Source of the DNA: Paenilisteria portnoyi
GTDB lineage: Bacteria > Bacillota > Bacilli > Lactobacillales > Listeriaceae
Direction of reading: 5' to 3'
DNA: 64,000 nt
Assembly: GCF_014322795.1 (NCBI RefSeq)
Contig: NZ_JAASTT010000005.1
Location: 62,001-126,000 of the forward strand
A model generated the notes under the pieces. That model was not told where the DNA came from and did not search any database. It saw only the letters and a list, made by a program, of their open reading frames with translations. The translations under genes were made by a program, and so were the position numbers. The stretch's first letter is position 1. Each line of letters starts with the position of its first letter. Below are positions 47,462 to 57,101 of this stretch, piece by piece.

Positions 47462-47812
47462 TTGCTCAAGCGTGTAATCATTTTTACGGTTATTCAGGAG
47501 ATTTTAATATTTTTTCTGATGCTCTCTTTTTACTGGAATATCTCGTTACTTTATTATATAAATGTTTCCTTTATCGTAGCAGCAATTGTATTTGTAGTAG
47601 GTCTAATACTTTATGTGATGCAGTCTGGTTTCTTTGATTTAATACATACTGGCATGCGCAAAATTACGAGAAAAATGCGTCGGGAAGAGGAAAGTGAATT
47701 CGCGGATGTGCCGTTATCTGAGCTGATGAATGTCGGTTATGTGAGTCTTTTGCTTAGTTCGCTTACAGTGCTGGCAACAAGCTTTATTGCGCTCGCGATT
47801 TACTATAGTTAA
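47462..47812 (+). CDS. DUF3899 small membrane protein
   Basis: A 116-aa membrane protein with two hydrophobic segments in the first 65 residues, the sequence QSGFFDLIHTGMRKI typical of DUF3899, and a third hydrophobic segment at the end. Function unknown. I choose the TTG at 47462 (AGGTGG 5 bases upstream); a GTG at 47453 is the alternative. It is divergent from the second oppA and precedes trpS, whose own promoter begins right after this stop codon. Confidence 0.75.
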   Translation: MLKRVIIFTVIQEILIFFLMLSFYWNISLLYYINVSFIVAAIVFVVGLILYVMQSGFFDLIHTGMRKITRKMRREEESEFADVPLSELMNVGYVSLLLSSLTVLATSFIALAIYYS

Positions 47813-47816
47813 AGCA

Positions 47817-47845
47817 TTGACGCAGTGTTTATTCCTTGGTATTAT
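47817..47845 (+). promoter_or_regulatory. Promoter of the trpS T-box leader
   Basis: TTGACG (47817-47822), 17-base spacer, TATTAT (47840-47845). Confidence 0.75.
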
Positions 47846-47851
47846 TGAGTT

Positions 47852-48117
47852 ATATAATTGAAATGTGTTAGCAAAGAGAAGAGTATGGCTGGGTGACGCT
47901 TTTTAGAGAGTCTGTGGTTGGTGTGAACAGATAGCGACCTTGCTTGAATGGGTTCTTTGGCATCATTTGTGAATATGGAAGTAGCAAATGACGGGTTAGA
48001 CCGTTAACTCTAGAGATGATTTTTCATTTCGCTAAGTGACTCTGTTTTGGAGTACTTAGGGTGGTACCGCGGATATAACGTTCGTCCCTATTTTTATGTG
48101 GGGATGGGCGTTTTTTT
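47852..48117 (+). promoter_or_regulatory. T-box riboswitch (tryptophan) upstream of trpS
   Basis: The leader carries the T-box sequence AGGGTGGTACCGCG (48058-48071), the AGAGAAGAG and distal AGAGAGTC...GGTTGG blocks of stem I, and a terminator. A TGG tryptophan codon at 47949-47951, in GAATGGGTTC, is the likely specifier. Uncharged tRNA-Trp should stabilise the antiterminator and switch trpS on. Confidence 0.92.
48078..48117 (+). terminator. T-box terminator
   Basis: ACGTTCGTCCC (48078-48088) with GGGATGGGCGT (48101-48111) and a T7 tail; the 5' arm partly overlaps the T-box antiterminator. Confidence 0.9.
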
Positions 48118-48125
48118 GTAGTTAA

Positions 48126-49145
<1,020 letters not shown>

Positions 49146-49148
49146 GTA

Positions 49149-49193
49149 AAAATCCTGTCACACCTTTTAGAAAAGGGATGGCAGGATTTTTTT
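49149..49193. terminator. Bidirectional terminator between trpS and ohr
   Basis: AAAATCCTG (49149-49157) with CAGGATTTT (49182-49190); T-run on the plus strand and A-run at 49148-49152 for the minus strand. Confidence 0.85.
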
Positions 49194-49198
49194 GCGTA

Positions 49199-49615
49199 TT
49201 AGATAATATTTAATTCTACTTCGATATTTCCGCGTGTTGCTTTCGAGTAAGGGCAGACTTGATGAGCGGTTTCTACTAGTTTTTGCGCCGTTTCTGCATC
49301 AACGCCTTCGATATGGACAGCTAGGACAACGCCGATTTTGAAGCCGTTATCTTCGGGATCGCTATATAACGATACGGTTCCTTCTACGGTGCTTGCTGCT
49401 TCAATTTTTTGTTTGGACATCACGAGCTCTAGCGCACTATTGAAACATGCGGAGTAACCAGCTGCAAATAATTGTTCTGGATTAGAGCCTGAACCGCCCT
49501 CGCCGCCTAGTTCTTTTGGTGATACGATGTCTTGGAAGAAAATATTATCTGGAGAATGTACTTCCCCTTTACGTCCACCGGTATTGATTACTGTTGTTTC
49601 ATATAATTTTTTCAT
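49199..49615 (-). CDS. ohr: Organic hydroperoxide resistance protein (Ohr, OsmC family)
   Basis: Thiol-dependent peroxidase, 138 aa. The two reactive cysteines are Cys57 (AAGYSACFNSAL) and Cys121 (HQVCPYSKATRGN). It reduces organic hydroperoxides in the cytoplasm. Start at 49615 with GGAGG 8 bases upstream, overlapping the ohrR end by 17 bases. Cotranscribed with ohrR. Confidence 0.94.
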   Translation of the reverse strand: MKKLYETTVINTGGRKGEVHSPDNIFFQDIVSPKELGGEGGSGSNPEQLFAAGYSACFNSALELVMSKQKIEAASTVEGTVSLYSDPEDNGFKIGVVLAVHIEGVDAETAQKLVETAHQVCPYSKATRGNIEVELNII

Positions 49616-50063
49616 TTTTTGTTCCTCCATTATTTTCTTGAATTTTGGTTGTCAGTTCTTTTATTCCCTGTAACATCTGTTTATAATCTTGCTCGGTGAA
49701 TGCGAGCTTGGAAATGCAGTCCGCCACACTTTCTAAAACGGCTGACTTCATTTGCCCTGCTTTTTCGGTGAGCTCGATGTATACTTTTCGTTCGTCTTCC
49801 TTGCTGCGTGATCGCTTGACTAGTCCCATGCCTTCCATTCGCTTCAACATCGGCGTTAAGGTTCCGCTGTCGAGTGATAGGTGGCTTCCTAGCTCTTTCA
49901 CTAATTGCTTCGGTTCTTCCCAAAGCGCCAAAAGGACTAAATATTGCGGATAAGTAAGTTGAAAAGGTTCCAATGCTTGCCGATAAAATTTCGTGAATTC
50001 GCGTGAAGCGGTATAAATCGAAAAACATAGTTGTTCGTCTAGGATTCGTTTTTGGCTTGCCAT
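49599..50063 (-). CDS. ohrR: MarR family organic peroxide sensor OhrR
   Basis: Repressor of 154 aa. The N-terminal sensor Cys13 (LDEQLCFSIYTASREF) is the conserved peroxide-reactive cysteine; the winged helix spans LVKELGSHLSLDSGTLTPMLKRMEGMGLV with the RSKEDERKVYIELT wing. Oxidation should release it from the operator 50077-50103 and induce both genes. First gene of the operon; AGGAGG before the start. Confidence 0.92.
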   Translation of the reverse strand: MASQKRILDEQLCFSIYTASREFTKFYRQALEPFQLTYPQYLVLLALWEEPKQLVKELGSHLSLDSGTLTPMLKRMEGMGLVKRSRSKEDERKVYIELTEKAGQMKSAVLESVADCISKLAFTEQDYKQMLQGIKELTTKIQENNGGTKNEKII

Positions 50064-50076
50064 CGTTCTTCCTCCT

Positions 50077-50103
50077 AATTAATTTGTGCACAATTTAATT
50101 GTA
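50077..50103. promoter_or_regulatory. OhrR operator (candidate)
   Basis: The minus strand reads TACAATTAAATTGT followed by GCACAAATTAATT, an inverted repeat close to the Bacillus OhrR operator as I recall it. TACAAT also serves as a possible -10. It sits 14 bases before the ohrR start. Confidence 0.65.
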
Positions 50104-50142
50104 AGCTACTATTGAAAGAAATGCTAGTTTGTTGCTCAAAAA

Positions 50143-50175
50143 AAGAGAGACACCTCAAAATTTGGCATCTCTCTT
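50143..50175 (-). terminator. Terminator of fabF
   Basis: AAGAGAGA (50143-50150) with TCTCTCTT (50168-50175); T7 on the minus strand. Confidence 0.85.
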
Positions 50176-50182
50176 GCATTTT

Positions 50183-51421
50183 TTATTGATATTTCTTGAA
50201 TACTAATGTTGCGTTGTGTCCGCCAAAACCAAAAGAGTTGGACATCGCTACATCGACGTTCATTTCACGAGCTACGTTTGGAACATAATCTAAATCGCAG
50301 ACTGGGTCTGGATTGTTCAAATGAATCGTTGGTGGCACGACACTATCGCGAATTGCTAGCACGCTGAAAATGGCTTCAATACCGCCGGACGCGCCTAGTG
50401 TGTGGCCTGTCATTGATTTTGTAGAGCTGATTGCGAGTTTTTTAGAATTGTCACCGAAAACGGTTTTGATTGCTTGTGTTTCGTAATCGTCGTTGTATGG
50501 TGTACTCGTACCATGGGCATTGATATAATCCACGCCATCTACGCCGATTTCTGCGTCTTTTAACGCCATTTGCATCGAACGAGCGGCACCTTCTCCGCCT
50601 GGAGCTGGCGCTGTAATATGGTAGGCATCGCCTGTCGCGCCATAACCAACCACTTCCGCATAAATTTTTGCACCGCGGGCTTTGGCATGTTCTAATTCTT
50701 CTAAAATGAAAATACCAGCGCCTTCTCCGATGATAAAACCGTCGCGATCCACGTCGAATGGACGACATGCTGTTTCAGGGTCAGAATTAAGTGATAGGGC
50801 TTTATTTGCAACGAAACCAGCCACAGACATTTTCGTAATCGGCGCCTCAGCACCACCTGTAATCATCACGTCCGCGTCACCACGTTGAATGACTTTAAAC
50901 GCGTCACCAATCGAGTTTGTCGCAGTCGCACAAGCCGTTACGGTCGCTGAGTTAATCCCTTTTGCACCATGACGAATCGATACTTGACCACTCGCCATAT
51001 CGGGAATCATCATCGGTACGAAAAACGGGCTAACACGGCGATGTCCGCGATTTAAAAAGGTTTCGTATTGTGTTTCAAACGTTTCCATACCGCCAATTCC
51101 CGAACCAATCCAAACACCAACGCGCGTTGCATTCGAGTCGTCAATCGTTAAGCCTGCATCCGCAACCGCCATATCCGAACTTGCAATCGCGTAATGCGTG
51201 AAACGGTCCATTTTGCGCGCATCTTTCTTATCAAGGTACTTCTCAATATCAAAATCCTTCAATTCCGCAGCGATTTTAACTGGGAAATCATCCGGGTTAA
51301 GTCGTGTAAGTTCTCCAACACCGTTTACACCTTTTTTAGCATTCTCCCAGGCTGTATCGGCGTCATTACCTATTGGCGTAACGGCACCAACACCCGTTAC
51401 TACCACACGTTTGTTCTCCAT
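50183..51421 (-). CDS. fabF: Beta-ketoacyl-ACP synthase II (FabF)
   Basis: Condensing enzyme of fatty acid elongation, 412 aa. The Cys-His-His triad is visible: [24 protein letters not shown] and [13 protein letters not shown]. Cytoplasmic. The ATG at 51421 has GAGGAG 8 bases upstream. It lies downstream of fabH but a terminator (51592-51629) and a possible own promoter (TATAAT at 51536-51541, minus strand) separate the two. Confidence 0.97.
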   Translation of the reverse strand: MENKRVVVTGVGAVTPIGNDADTAWENAKKGVNGVGELTRLNPDDFPVKIAAELKDFDIEKYLDKKDARKMDRFTHYAIASSDMAVADAGLTIDDSNATRVGVWIGSGIGGMETFETQYETFLNRGHRRVSPFFVPMMIPDMASGQVSIRHGAKGINSATVTACATATNSIGDAFKVIQRGDADVMITGGAEAPITKMSVAGFVANKALSLNSDPETACRPFDVDRDGFIIGEGAGIFILEELEHAKARGAKIYAEVVGYGATGDAYHITAPAPGGEGAARSMQMALKDAEIGVDGVDYINAHGTSTPYNDDYETQAIKTVFGDNSKKLAISSTKSMTGHTLGASGGIEAIFSVLAIRDSVVPPTIHLNNPDPVCDLDYVPNVAREMNVDVAMSNSFGFGGHNATLVFKKYQ

Positions 51422-51591
51422 TTTTTCATCTCCTCTTCTACAATTATCACACAAAAAATAACTTCCGCTAATTTAGCAGTAGTTGGTCATACAAAAAATG
51501 CTATTACTAATAACAAAATATAAAAAGACACCTTCATTATATCATAAATAAAATACGATTTCTCAAAAAGACGTATTTCCTTCCTAATTTG

Positions 51592-51629
51592 AAAAATAGT
51601 CTGGGATTGAATCGTGCGTTATCCCAGAC
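51592..51629 (-). terminator. Terminator of fabH
   Basis: GTCTGGGAT (51599-51607) with ATCCCAGAC (51621-51629) and TATTTTTC downstream on the minus strand. Stem is perfect, so fabF needs readthrough or its own promoter. Confidence 0.8.
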
Positions 51630-51640
51630 ATTGTTGTGTT

Positions 51641-52579
51641 TTATTTACCCCATTTGAGGATTAGCGCGCCCCATGTTAGACCGCCGCCAAATCCGACTAA
51701 TAGTAAATTATCGTCGTCTTTCACGCGACCTTCTTCTACAGCGTCAACTAACGCTAATACAATAGAAGATGCCGATGTATTGCCGTATTTGTGAACGGTT
51801 TTCATCAGTTTTTCTTCTGGTAAGTCTAAGCGTTCGCGTGATGCTTCCATGATGCGGATGTTTGCTTGATGCGGGATAAGCAAGTCTAATTCTTCTTTTG
51901 CCATCCCTGCTTTTTCGAGGACGCGTAATGATGCTTCCCCCATTTGACGTACTGCAAAACGGAAAACTTCGCGGCCGTTCATGTACAATTTACGTTTTTC
52001 ATTGAGGTTGAGGTATTTTCCACCTGATCCGTCTGAACCTAGATCAAAGGATAATAAGCCACGACCGTCAGATACTGGCCCCATCACGATTGCACCTGCA
52101 CCATCGCCGAAAAGAACCGCGGTACTGCGATCATCCCAATCTGTAATTTTGGATAGTTTGTCAGCGCCGACAATGACAATATTTTTGTATGCGCCTGTTT
52201 GGATGAATTGTGCGGCTGTTACTGTTCCGAATGTGAAACCGGCACACGCTGCTCCTAAATCCATTGCTGCGGCGTTGTTTGCGCCTAAACGGTCTTGAAT
52301 AATGTTACCCACGGATGGGAAATTGGATTCTTGTGTTACTGTCGCCACGATAATTAAATCGATGTCTGCTGGTGTTAATCCTGCGTTTTCGATCGCTGCT
52401 TTTGCTGCTTCATAAGCCATATCGTGTACATATTCATCTTCACGCGCGATGTGGCGTTCTTCGATTCCTGTTCTTGAGCGAATCCACTCGTCGGATGTAT
52501 CCATCATTTTTTCTAAATCTGCGTTTGTAAGGACGCGTTCTGGTACATATTTACCTACACCTAAAATACCTGCATTCAT
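51641..52579 (-). CDS. fabH: Beta-ketoacyl-ACP synthase III (FabH)
   Basis: First condensing enzyme of fatty acid synthesis, 312 aa, using acyl-CoA primers (branched-chain primers in Listeria). Catalytic Cys in [12 protein letters not shown], His in PHQANIRIM and Asn in [10 protein letters not shown]. The ATG at 52579 has GGAGG 8 bases upstream. The leader is about 300 bases, begins at a FapR-type operator and is highly structured. Confidence 0.96.
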   Translation of the reverse strand: MNAGILGVGKYVPERVLTNADLEKMMDTSDEWIRSRTGIEERHIAREDEYVHDMAYEAAKAAIENAGLTPADIDLIIVATVTQESNFPSVGNIIQDRLGANNAAAMDLGAACAGFTFGTVTAAQFIQTGAYKNIVIVGADKLSKITDWDDRSTAVLFGDGAGAIVMGPVSDGRGLLSFDLGSDGSGGKYLNLNEKRKLYMNGREVFRFAVRQMGEASLRVLEKAGMAKEELDLLIPHQANIRIMEASRERLDLPEEKLMKTVHKYGNTSASSIVLALVDAVEEGRVKDDDNLLLVGFGGGLTWGALILKWGK

Positions 52580-52589
52580 TTCGTATTCC

Positions 52590-52882
52590 TCCAAGAAAAA
52601 TTAGTTGTGAAGCGCCTTAACTCGCTTCGGATATAACATATAAAAAAGTATAATTGCTGGTTTTGCTAATGGTTTGGTGGTAACTTTGGGGGTTTTGAGC
52701 CTCGCCAATTTTTTTGTGGATAATTGGCGAGGGGGAGTTGGTATTTTCCCCAATCTAGCCTCGCACGCCACCCCCTCGAAAATAGTGACAAACACGGCAA
52801 AAGCCTAAGTGATGGCTTTCACCATGCTTGTCACTATTTCTGTCGGGGATGAACCGGCGTGTTCGGCTTTTTTTATTACCTG
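52590..52882 (-). other. Structured leader of fabH (candidate regulatory RNA)
   Basis: About 290 bases of 5' leader. Minus-strand RNA forms hairpin 1 (52780-52839; 12-bp arms AAATAGTGACAA, then further pairing), hairpin 2 (CGAGGGGG at 52778-52771 with CCCCCTCG at 52735-52728) and hairpin 3 (CTCGCCAATT at 52731-52722 with AATTGGCGAG at 52710-52701). Hairpins 2 and 3 share CTCG (52731-52728) and cannot coexist. No match to a known riboswitch class that I recognise. A 64-codon open frame (GTG at 52795 to 52601) also crosses it but looks unlike a protein. Confidence 0.5.
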
Positions 52883-52889
52883 GTCCTAA
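52873..52889. promoter_or_regulatory. FapR operator of fabH
   Basis: The minus strand reads TTAGGACCAGGTAATAA, close to the FapR inverted repeat TTAGTACCTRRTACTAA. It begins right at the -10, so malonyl-CoA-responsive FapR would block initiation. Confidence 0.7.
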
Positions 52890-52917
52890 TTTTAACAGAG
52901 ATTCATATTTTTAACAA
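52889..52917 (-). promoter_or_regulatory. Promoter of fabH
   Basis: TTGTTA (52917-52912), 17 bases, TAAAAT (52894-52889). Overlapped by the FapR operator. Confidence 0.7.
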
Positions 52918-53088
52918 TAGAAATCTTCTAGTTTACTTTATCGTTTACCTATAAACTTTAAAATAATCTATGATTGTCAACTTTAAATATTACATCGAAT
53001 ATTTTCCTCAAGGGTTCTATTTTCATAGTCAACTACCTTTCGATTTATCACAATAATTGTATTTTATCATGATGGTTACTAAAACACG

Positions 53089-53102
53089 ATTATCATGATA
53101 AT
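53089..53102. repeat. Palindrome ATTATCATGATAAT in fabH-DUF2929 intergenic region
   Basis: A perfect 14-bp palindrome; the shorter copy TTATCATGAT also occurs at 53064-53073. It could be an operator for the DUF2929 gene. The rest of this 340-base region (52918-53255) is AT-rich without a gene. Confidence 0.35.
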
Positions 53103-53191
53103 TTCACAACGCCTTTTCCATTTTATTTATACGCCCTAGATTATTCTTATACTTAAAGCTATTCTTATCCTATCTTGCCATAAACAAATAC

Positions 53192-53221
53192 TTGTTCAAT
53201 CGCTCTTTTTTATGCTAGAAT
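53192..53221 (+). promoter_or_regulatory. Promoter of DUF2929 gene
   Basis: TTGTTC (53192-53197), 18 bases, TAGAAT (53216-53221). Confidence 0.5.
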
Positions 53222-53255
53222 GAATCGAGGAATCCTTGAACGGAGGTGTTGTGTC

Positions 53256-53444
53256 ATGCGTTATATCATTACATTTTTCTGGGTGTTTATTTTAGCTCAA
53301 ATGTCTGAGTATGTTGCGGCTTCGGTTATTGCAACGACTTACGATTTCACAATGGGAACAATTATGGCGGTCGCTATCTCCATCGCGATTTTCTTAATTC
53401 CTGTATTGATGCCAAAAGAAAGTGAAACCTACGATATTAAATAA
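53256..53444 (+). CDS. DUF2929 small membrane protein
   Basis: A 62-aa protein with two transmembrane segments (IITFFWVFILAQMSEYVAASV and GTIMAVAISIAIFLIPVLM), resembling DUF2929, a family found next to fabH in Bacillus-like genomes. Function unknown; genomic linkage suggests a membrane-lipid role only weakly. GGAGGTG lies 7 bases before the ATG at 53256. Confidence 0.82.
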   Translation: MRYIITFFWVFILAQMSEYVAASVIATTYDFTMGTIMAVAISIAIFLIPVLMPKESETYDIK

Positions 53445-53482
53445 AAAAAGTATGTTGACCAGAATTGGCCAACATACTTTTT
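53445..53482. terminator. Bidirectional terminator
   Basis: AAAAAGTATGTTG (53445-53457) with CAACATACTTTTT (53470-53482), between the convergent DUF2929 and gpmA genes. Confidence 0.92.
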
Positions 53483-53486
53483 TTAT

Positions 53487-54176
53487 TTATTCACCTAAGT
53501 AGTACTTATTCGTTGGTTTCAAGTCGTCATCCAATTCGTACACTAATGGTACGCCGGTCGGGATTTCAAGTTCCATAATATCATCGTCACTAATGCCTTC
53601 GAGGAATTTCACGAGTGCTCGCAAACTGTTACCGTGTGCTGCGATGACCACGCGTTTACCACTTTTGATTTCAGGCGCAATCGTGTCCATCCAGTACGGG
53701 ATTACACGTTCCAATGTTACTTTCAGGTTTTCACCAGTTGGAATTGCGCTCGTATCTAGCAACTGATAACGACGATCATTTTTTGCTTGGCGATCATCAT
53801 TTTCTTCCAAAAGTGGTGGCAATGTATCGTAGCTACGGCGCCATAATTGAACTTGATCTGCACCATATTTATCGGCGGTCTCTTGTTTATTCAAGCCTTG
53901 GAGCGCGCCGTAATGACGTTCGTTTAAGCGCCATGATTTATATACGGGAATCCATAACTGCTCGGATCCTTCTAACGCATAATCCAGCGTCCTAATCGCG
54001 CGGGTTAGGACGGATGTGAAGGCAATGTCAAATTGGAGGTCGGCTTCTTTGATTAGCTCCCCAGCTTTTTTCGCCTCTTCCACACCTTGTTCTGACAAAT
54101 CAACATCATGCCAGCCAGTAAAAAGGTTCAGCTTGTTCCACTCACTTTGTCCATGACGAATCAATACTAATTTCAT
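53487..54176 (-). CDS. gpmA: 2,3-bisphosphoglycerate-dependent phosphoglycerate mutase
   Basis: Glycolytic mutase converting 3- to 2-phosphoglycerate, 229 aa. The phosphohistidine motif [32 protein letters not shown] and [10 protein letters not shown] are diagnostic of GpmA. The ATG at 54176 has GAGAGG 9 bases upstream. It follows the clpB terminator, so it has its own promoter. Confidence 0.96.
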   Translation of the reverse strand: MKLVLIRHGQSEWNKLNLFTGWHDVDLSEQGVEEAKKAGELIKEADLQFDIAFTSVLTRAIRTLDYALEGSEQLWIPVYKSWRLNERHYGALQGLNKQETADKYGADQVQLWRRSYDTLPPLLEENDDRQAKNDRRYQLLDTSAIPTGENLKVTLERVIPYWMDTIAPEIKSGKRVVIAAHGNSLRALVKFLEGISDDDIMELEIPTGVPLVYELDDDLKPTNKYYLGE

Positions 54177-54242
54177 TTCTTTCATCCTCTCCACGTTTCA
54201 TTTTCGTATCCACTAAACGTTTTCCCTACTTCTCCAATTATA

Positions 54243-54285
54243 AAACGCTTGACCCAGATTGCAAGTCTGAGCCAAGCGCCGTTTT
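54243..54285 (-). terminator. Terminator of clpB
   Basis: AAACGCTTGACCCAGA (54243-54258) pairs with TCTGAGCCAAGCGC..GTTTT; T-run on the minus strand just past the loop arm. The clpB stop codon lies in the outer arm. Confidence 0.8.
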
Positions 54286-56878
54286 ATTCCCCAACAATAT
54301 CAAAATCAAATCGGCCGTCTTGTAGTGTAATCGCGACTTCAGAATGTGGCATGATTTTTCCTGCGACGATTTCACGGGCAAGTGGGGTTTCAATTTGTCT
54401 TGTAATATAGCGTTTCAATGGACGCGCGCCGTAGATTGGATCGTAGGCCTCTTCGGCGATAAAGCGTTTCGCGTCGTCCGTCATCGTAATCTTGATTTCC
54501 TGACCAGCAAGGCGGACTTGCAATTCAGCAACAACTTTCTCCACGATGCCTTTAATATTATCTAGCGTCAACGGTTTAAACAGAACAATATCATCCACAC
54601 GGTTCAAAAATTCAGGCTTAAACGAGGCTTGTAAAACTTCGAGGACATCTTCTTCCAGTTTCTCAGAAATTTCACCGTCCACCGTGCGTTCAAGCAACAT
54701 CGTCGAACCGATATTCGATGTCATAATAATCACCGTATTTTTAAAGTCAATCAGGCGTCCTTGGGAATCCGTAATCCGACCATCATCCAACACTTGAAGT
54801 AAAATGTTGAACACATCAGGATGCGCTTTTTCAATTTCGTCTAGCAGAATAATCGAATACGGATTGCGGCGAACGGCTTCAGTTAGTTGACCGCCTTCTT
54901 CATAACCGACATAACCAGGCGGTGCACCGACAAGCCTTGATACCGCGTGTTTCTCCATGTATTCCGACATGTCAATCCGAATCATATGATCTTCCGAATC
55001 GAAAAGATTGAAGGCCAGCGCTTTGGCAAGTTCAGTTTTTCCGACACCAGTTGGGCCTAGGAAAATAAACGAACCGATTGGGCGCCGCGGATCTTTGATT
55101 CCAGCGCGTGCACGAATCACGGCGTCACTTACGAGCTGCACCGCGTTTTCCTGACCGATGACTTTTTCTTGGAGCGAATCCGCCAGTTTCAATAATTTTT
55201 CGCGCTCTCCTTCGACCAATTTTGCCACTGGAATCCCGGTCCATCTGCCGACAATATCCGCGATTTCATTCTCCGTAACCTCTTCTTGCAAAAGTCGATC
55301 CTCATTCGCTGTCTTCTCGCGGTTCTCCTCTTCCAATCGCGCCAATTCTTTCTCAACCTCAGGAATGCGACCATGACGGAGTTCGGCGGCTTTATTCAAA
55401 TCATAATTGTTCTCCGCTTCTTCCAATTCATGACGCAAATGATCGATCTGTTCGCGAACTTCACGGATTTGGCTAATTTCATGCTTCTCAGATTCCCATT
55501 TTGACTTCATTTTATGAGCTTCTTCTTTGTAATCCGCGAGCTCTTTCTGCAATATTTCCAAACGGCGTTCACTCGCTGGGTCCTTCTCTTCTTTTAGCGC
55601 TGCTTCTTCGATTTCCAGCTGCATCACTTTACGCGTCACTTCGTCGAGCTCGCTTGGCATCGAGTCAATTTCCACACGAATCGTAGCGCAGGCTTCATCA
55701 ACCAAATCAATCGCCTTATCTGGCAAAAACCGATCCGTGATGTAGCGATTAGAAAGACTCGCCGCCGCGACAAGCGCGTTGTCATGAATATTAACCCCAT
55801 GATGAATTTCAAAACGTTCTTTCAAACCACGCAAAATCGATACGGTATCTTCGACGGTTGGCTCAGGAACGAGAACCTTTTGGAATCGGCGTTCTAGAGC
55901 TGGGTCTTTTTCGATGTATTGGCGGTATTCGTCCAATGTTGTGGCGCCAATACAATGAAGTTCACCGCGAGCAAGCATCGGTTTTAGCATATTTCCGGCA
56001 TCCATGGCGCCATCCGTTTTTCCAGCGCCGACAATCGTGTGGATTTCATCGATAAATAGTAAAATTTCGCCGTCGCTATCCTTGACTTCTTGTAAAACGG
56101 CTTTCAGACGCTCTTCAAATTCACCACGATATTTCGCGCCAGCAATCAAGGAACCGATATCAAGCGAGATAATCGTCTTATCTTTCAAACCTTCTGGCAC
56201 ATCTTTGCGCACAATCCGCTGCGCTAAGCCTTCGACAATTGCGGTTTTACCAACGCCAGGTTCTCCGATCAAGACTGGGTTATTTTTCGTTTTTCGCGAT
56301 AAAATGCGGATGACATTGCGAATTTCGGCGTCACGACCGATGACCGGATCGATTTTTCCTGTGCGAACTTCGGCGACTAAATCGCGACCATATTTTAACA
56401 ATGCTTCATATTGCTCTTCTGCATTTTGTGTTGTCACTCGTTTTCCTCCTCTGATTTGTAAAATAGCTTCGTTTAGTTGTTTTTTTGGAATCCCGATCAC
56501 TTCTTTGATTGGGCTTTTTTTCTGATCCATTACGGCTAGCAACAAGTGCTCCGTGGATACGTAATCATCTTCTAATTTTTGACGTTCCTTTTCGGCGTCG
56601 GCAATTAGCTCATACAGCGAAGAACTCATCGCTTGGCCATATTGCACGTTACTTCCCGTCACGCTCGGTAATTTCTCTATTTCGCTTTGTATTGTTTTTA
56701 ATAATTGTTTCGCGTCTACTTCTGCGACTTCATACACTCGCTTCGCAAAATCGCTATGCTCTAAAAGTGCCGCGAATACGTGTAGCGTGTCGATTTGTTG
56801 TTGTTTGCCTTCGATGGCTAATTGTTGGGCGGACGCGATCGTCTCCTGGACTTGTTGTGTGAATTTCTGCATTTCCAT
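54284..56878 (-). CDS. clpB: ATP-dependent chaperone ClpB
   Basis: Hsp100 disaggregase of 864 aa working with DnaK. Domains in order: Clp N-domain (about 1-145), first AAA+ (Walker [15 protein letters not shown] about 204), coiled-coil M-domain (about 410-525; [20 protein letters not shown]), second AAA+ ([14 protein letters not shown] about 605) and C-terminal domain. No ClpP-binding loop, as expected. ATG at 56878 with GAGGTG; the ATG two codons on is possible. Regulated by a CtsR box. Confidence 0.97.
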   Translation of the reverse strand: MEMQKFTQQVQETIASAQQLAIEGKQQQIDTLHVFAALLEHSDFAKRVYEVAEVDAKQLLKTIQSEIEKLPSVTGSNVQYGQAMSSSLYELIADAEKERQKLEDDYVSTEHLLLAVMDQKKSPIKEVIGIPKKQLNEAILQIRGGKRVTTQNAEEQYEALLKYGRDLVAEVRTGKIDPVIGRDAEIRNVIRILSRKTKNNPVLIGEPGVGKTAIVEGLAQRIVRKDVPEGLKDKTIISLDIGSLIAGAKYRGEFEERLKAVLQEVKDSDGEILLFIDEIHTIVGAGKTDGAMDAGNMLKPMLARGELHCIGATTLDEYRQYIEKDPALERRFQKVLVPEPTVEDTVSILRGLKERFEIHHGVNIHDNALVAAASLSNRYITDRFLPDKAIDLVDEACATIRVEIDSMPSELDEVTRKVMQLEIEEAALKEEKDPASERRLEILQKELADYKEEAHKMKSKWESEKHEISQIREVREQIDHLRHELEEAENNYDLNKAAELRHGRIPEVEKELARLEEENREKTANEDRLLQEEVTENEIADIVGRWTGIPVAKLVEGEREKLLKLADSLQEKVIGQENAVQLVSDAVIRARAGIKDPRRPIGSFIFLGPTGVGKTELAKALAFNLFDSEDHMIRIDMSEYMEKHAVSRLVGAPPGYVGYEEGGQLTEAVRRNPYSIILLDEIEKAHPDVFNILLQVLDDGRITDSQGRLIDFKNTVIIMTSNIGSTMLLERTVDGEISEKLEEDVLEVLQASFKPEFLNRVDDIVLFKPLTLDNIKGIVEKVVAELQVRLAGQEIKITMTDDAKRFIAEEAYDPIYGARPLKRYITRQIETPLAREIVAGKIMPHSEVAITLQDGRFDFDIVGE

Positions 56879-56971
56879 AAGTTTGACGCACCTCGTTTCA
56901 AATAATGATAGTTTCTATTATAAGTGGTCATCTGTGAAAAATCCTCCGCTCTAAGAACGAGTTTTTTCTAA

Positions 56972-56988
56972 TCTGACCTTTACTGACC
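56972..56988 (-). promoter_or_regulatory. CtsR operator of clpB
   Basis: The minus strand reads GGTCAGTAAAGGTCAGA, two heptads GGTCAGT/GGTCAGA three bases apart, matching the CtsR direct repeat (RGTCAAANANRGTCAAA) apart from G for A at the fifth position or so of each heptad. It lies just downstream of the -10. Confidence 0.75.
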
Positions 56989-56996
56989 ATATAGTT

Positions 56997-57026
56997 ATTA
57001 TAGTCTTTTTTATCCTTTTTGTCCAA
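56997..57026 (-). promoter_or_regulatory. Promoter of clpB
   Basis: TTGGAC (57026-57021), 18 bases, TATAAT (57002-56997), overlapping CtsR region. Confidence 0.7.
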
Positions 57027-57101
57027 AGAAAACGGTCGAAATAGGAATACTTTTTATTTCCAAATTTTTCGGTATAATAGACTTATGAGGAGGCGATTTT
57101 T

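Noticed and set aside
52601-52795. 64-codon minus-strand frame in the fabH leader
   Set aside because: It starts with GTG inside hairpin 1, has no clear Shine-Dalgarno site and its composition follows the hairpins; better explained as leader RNA.
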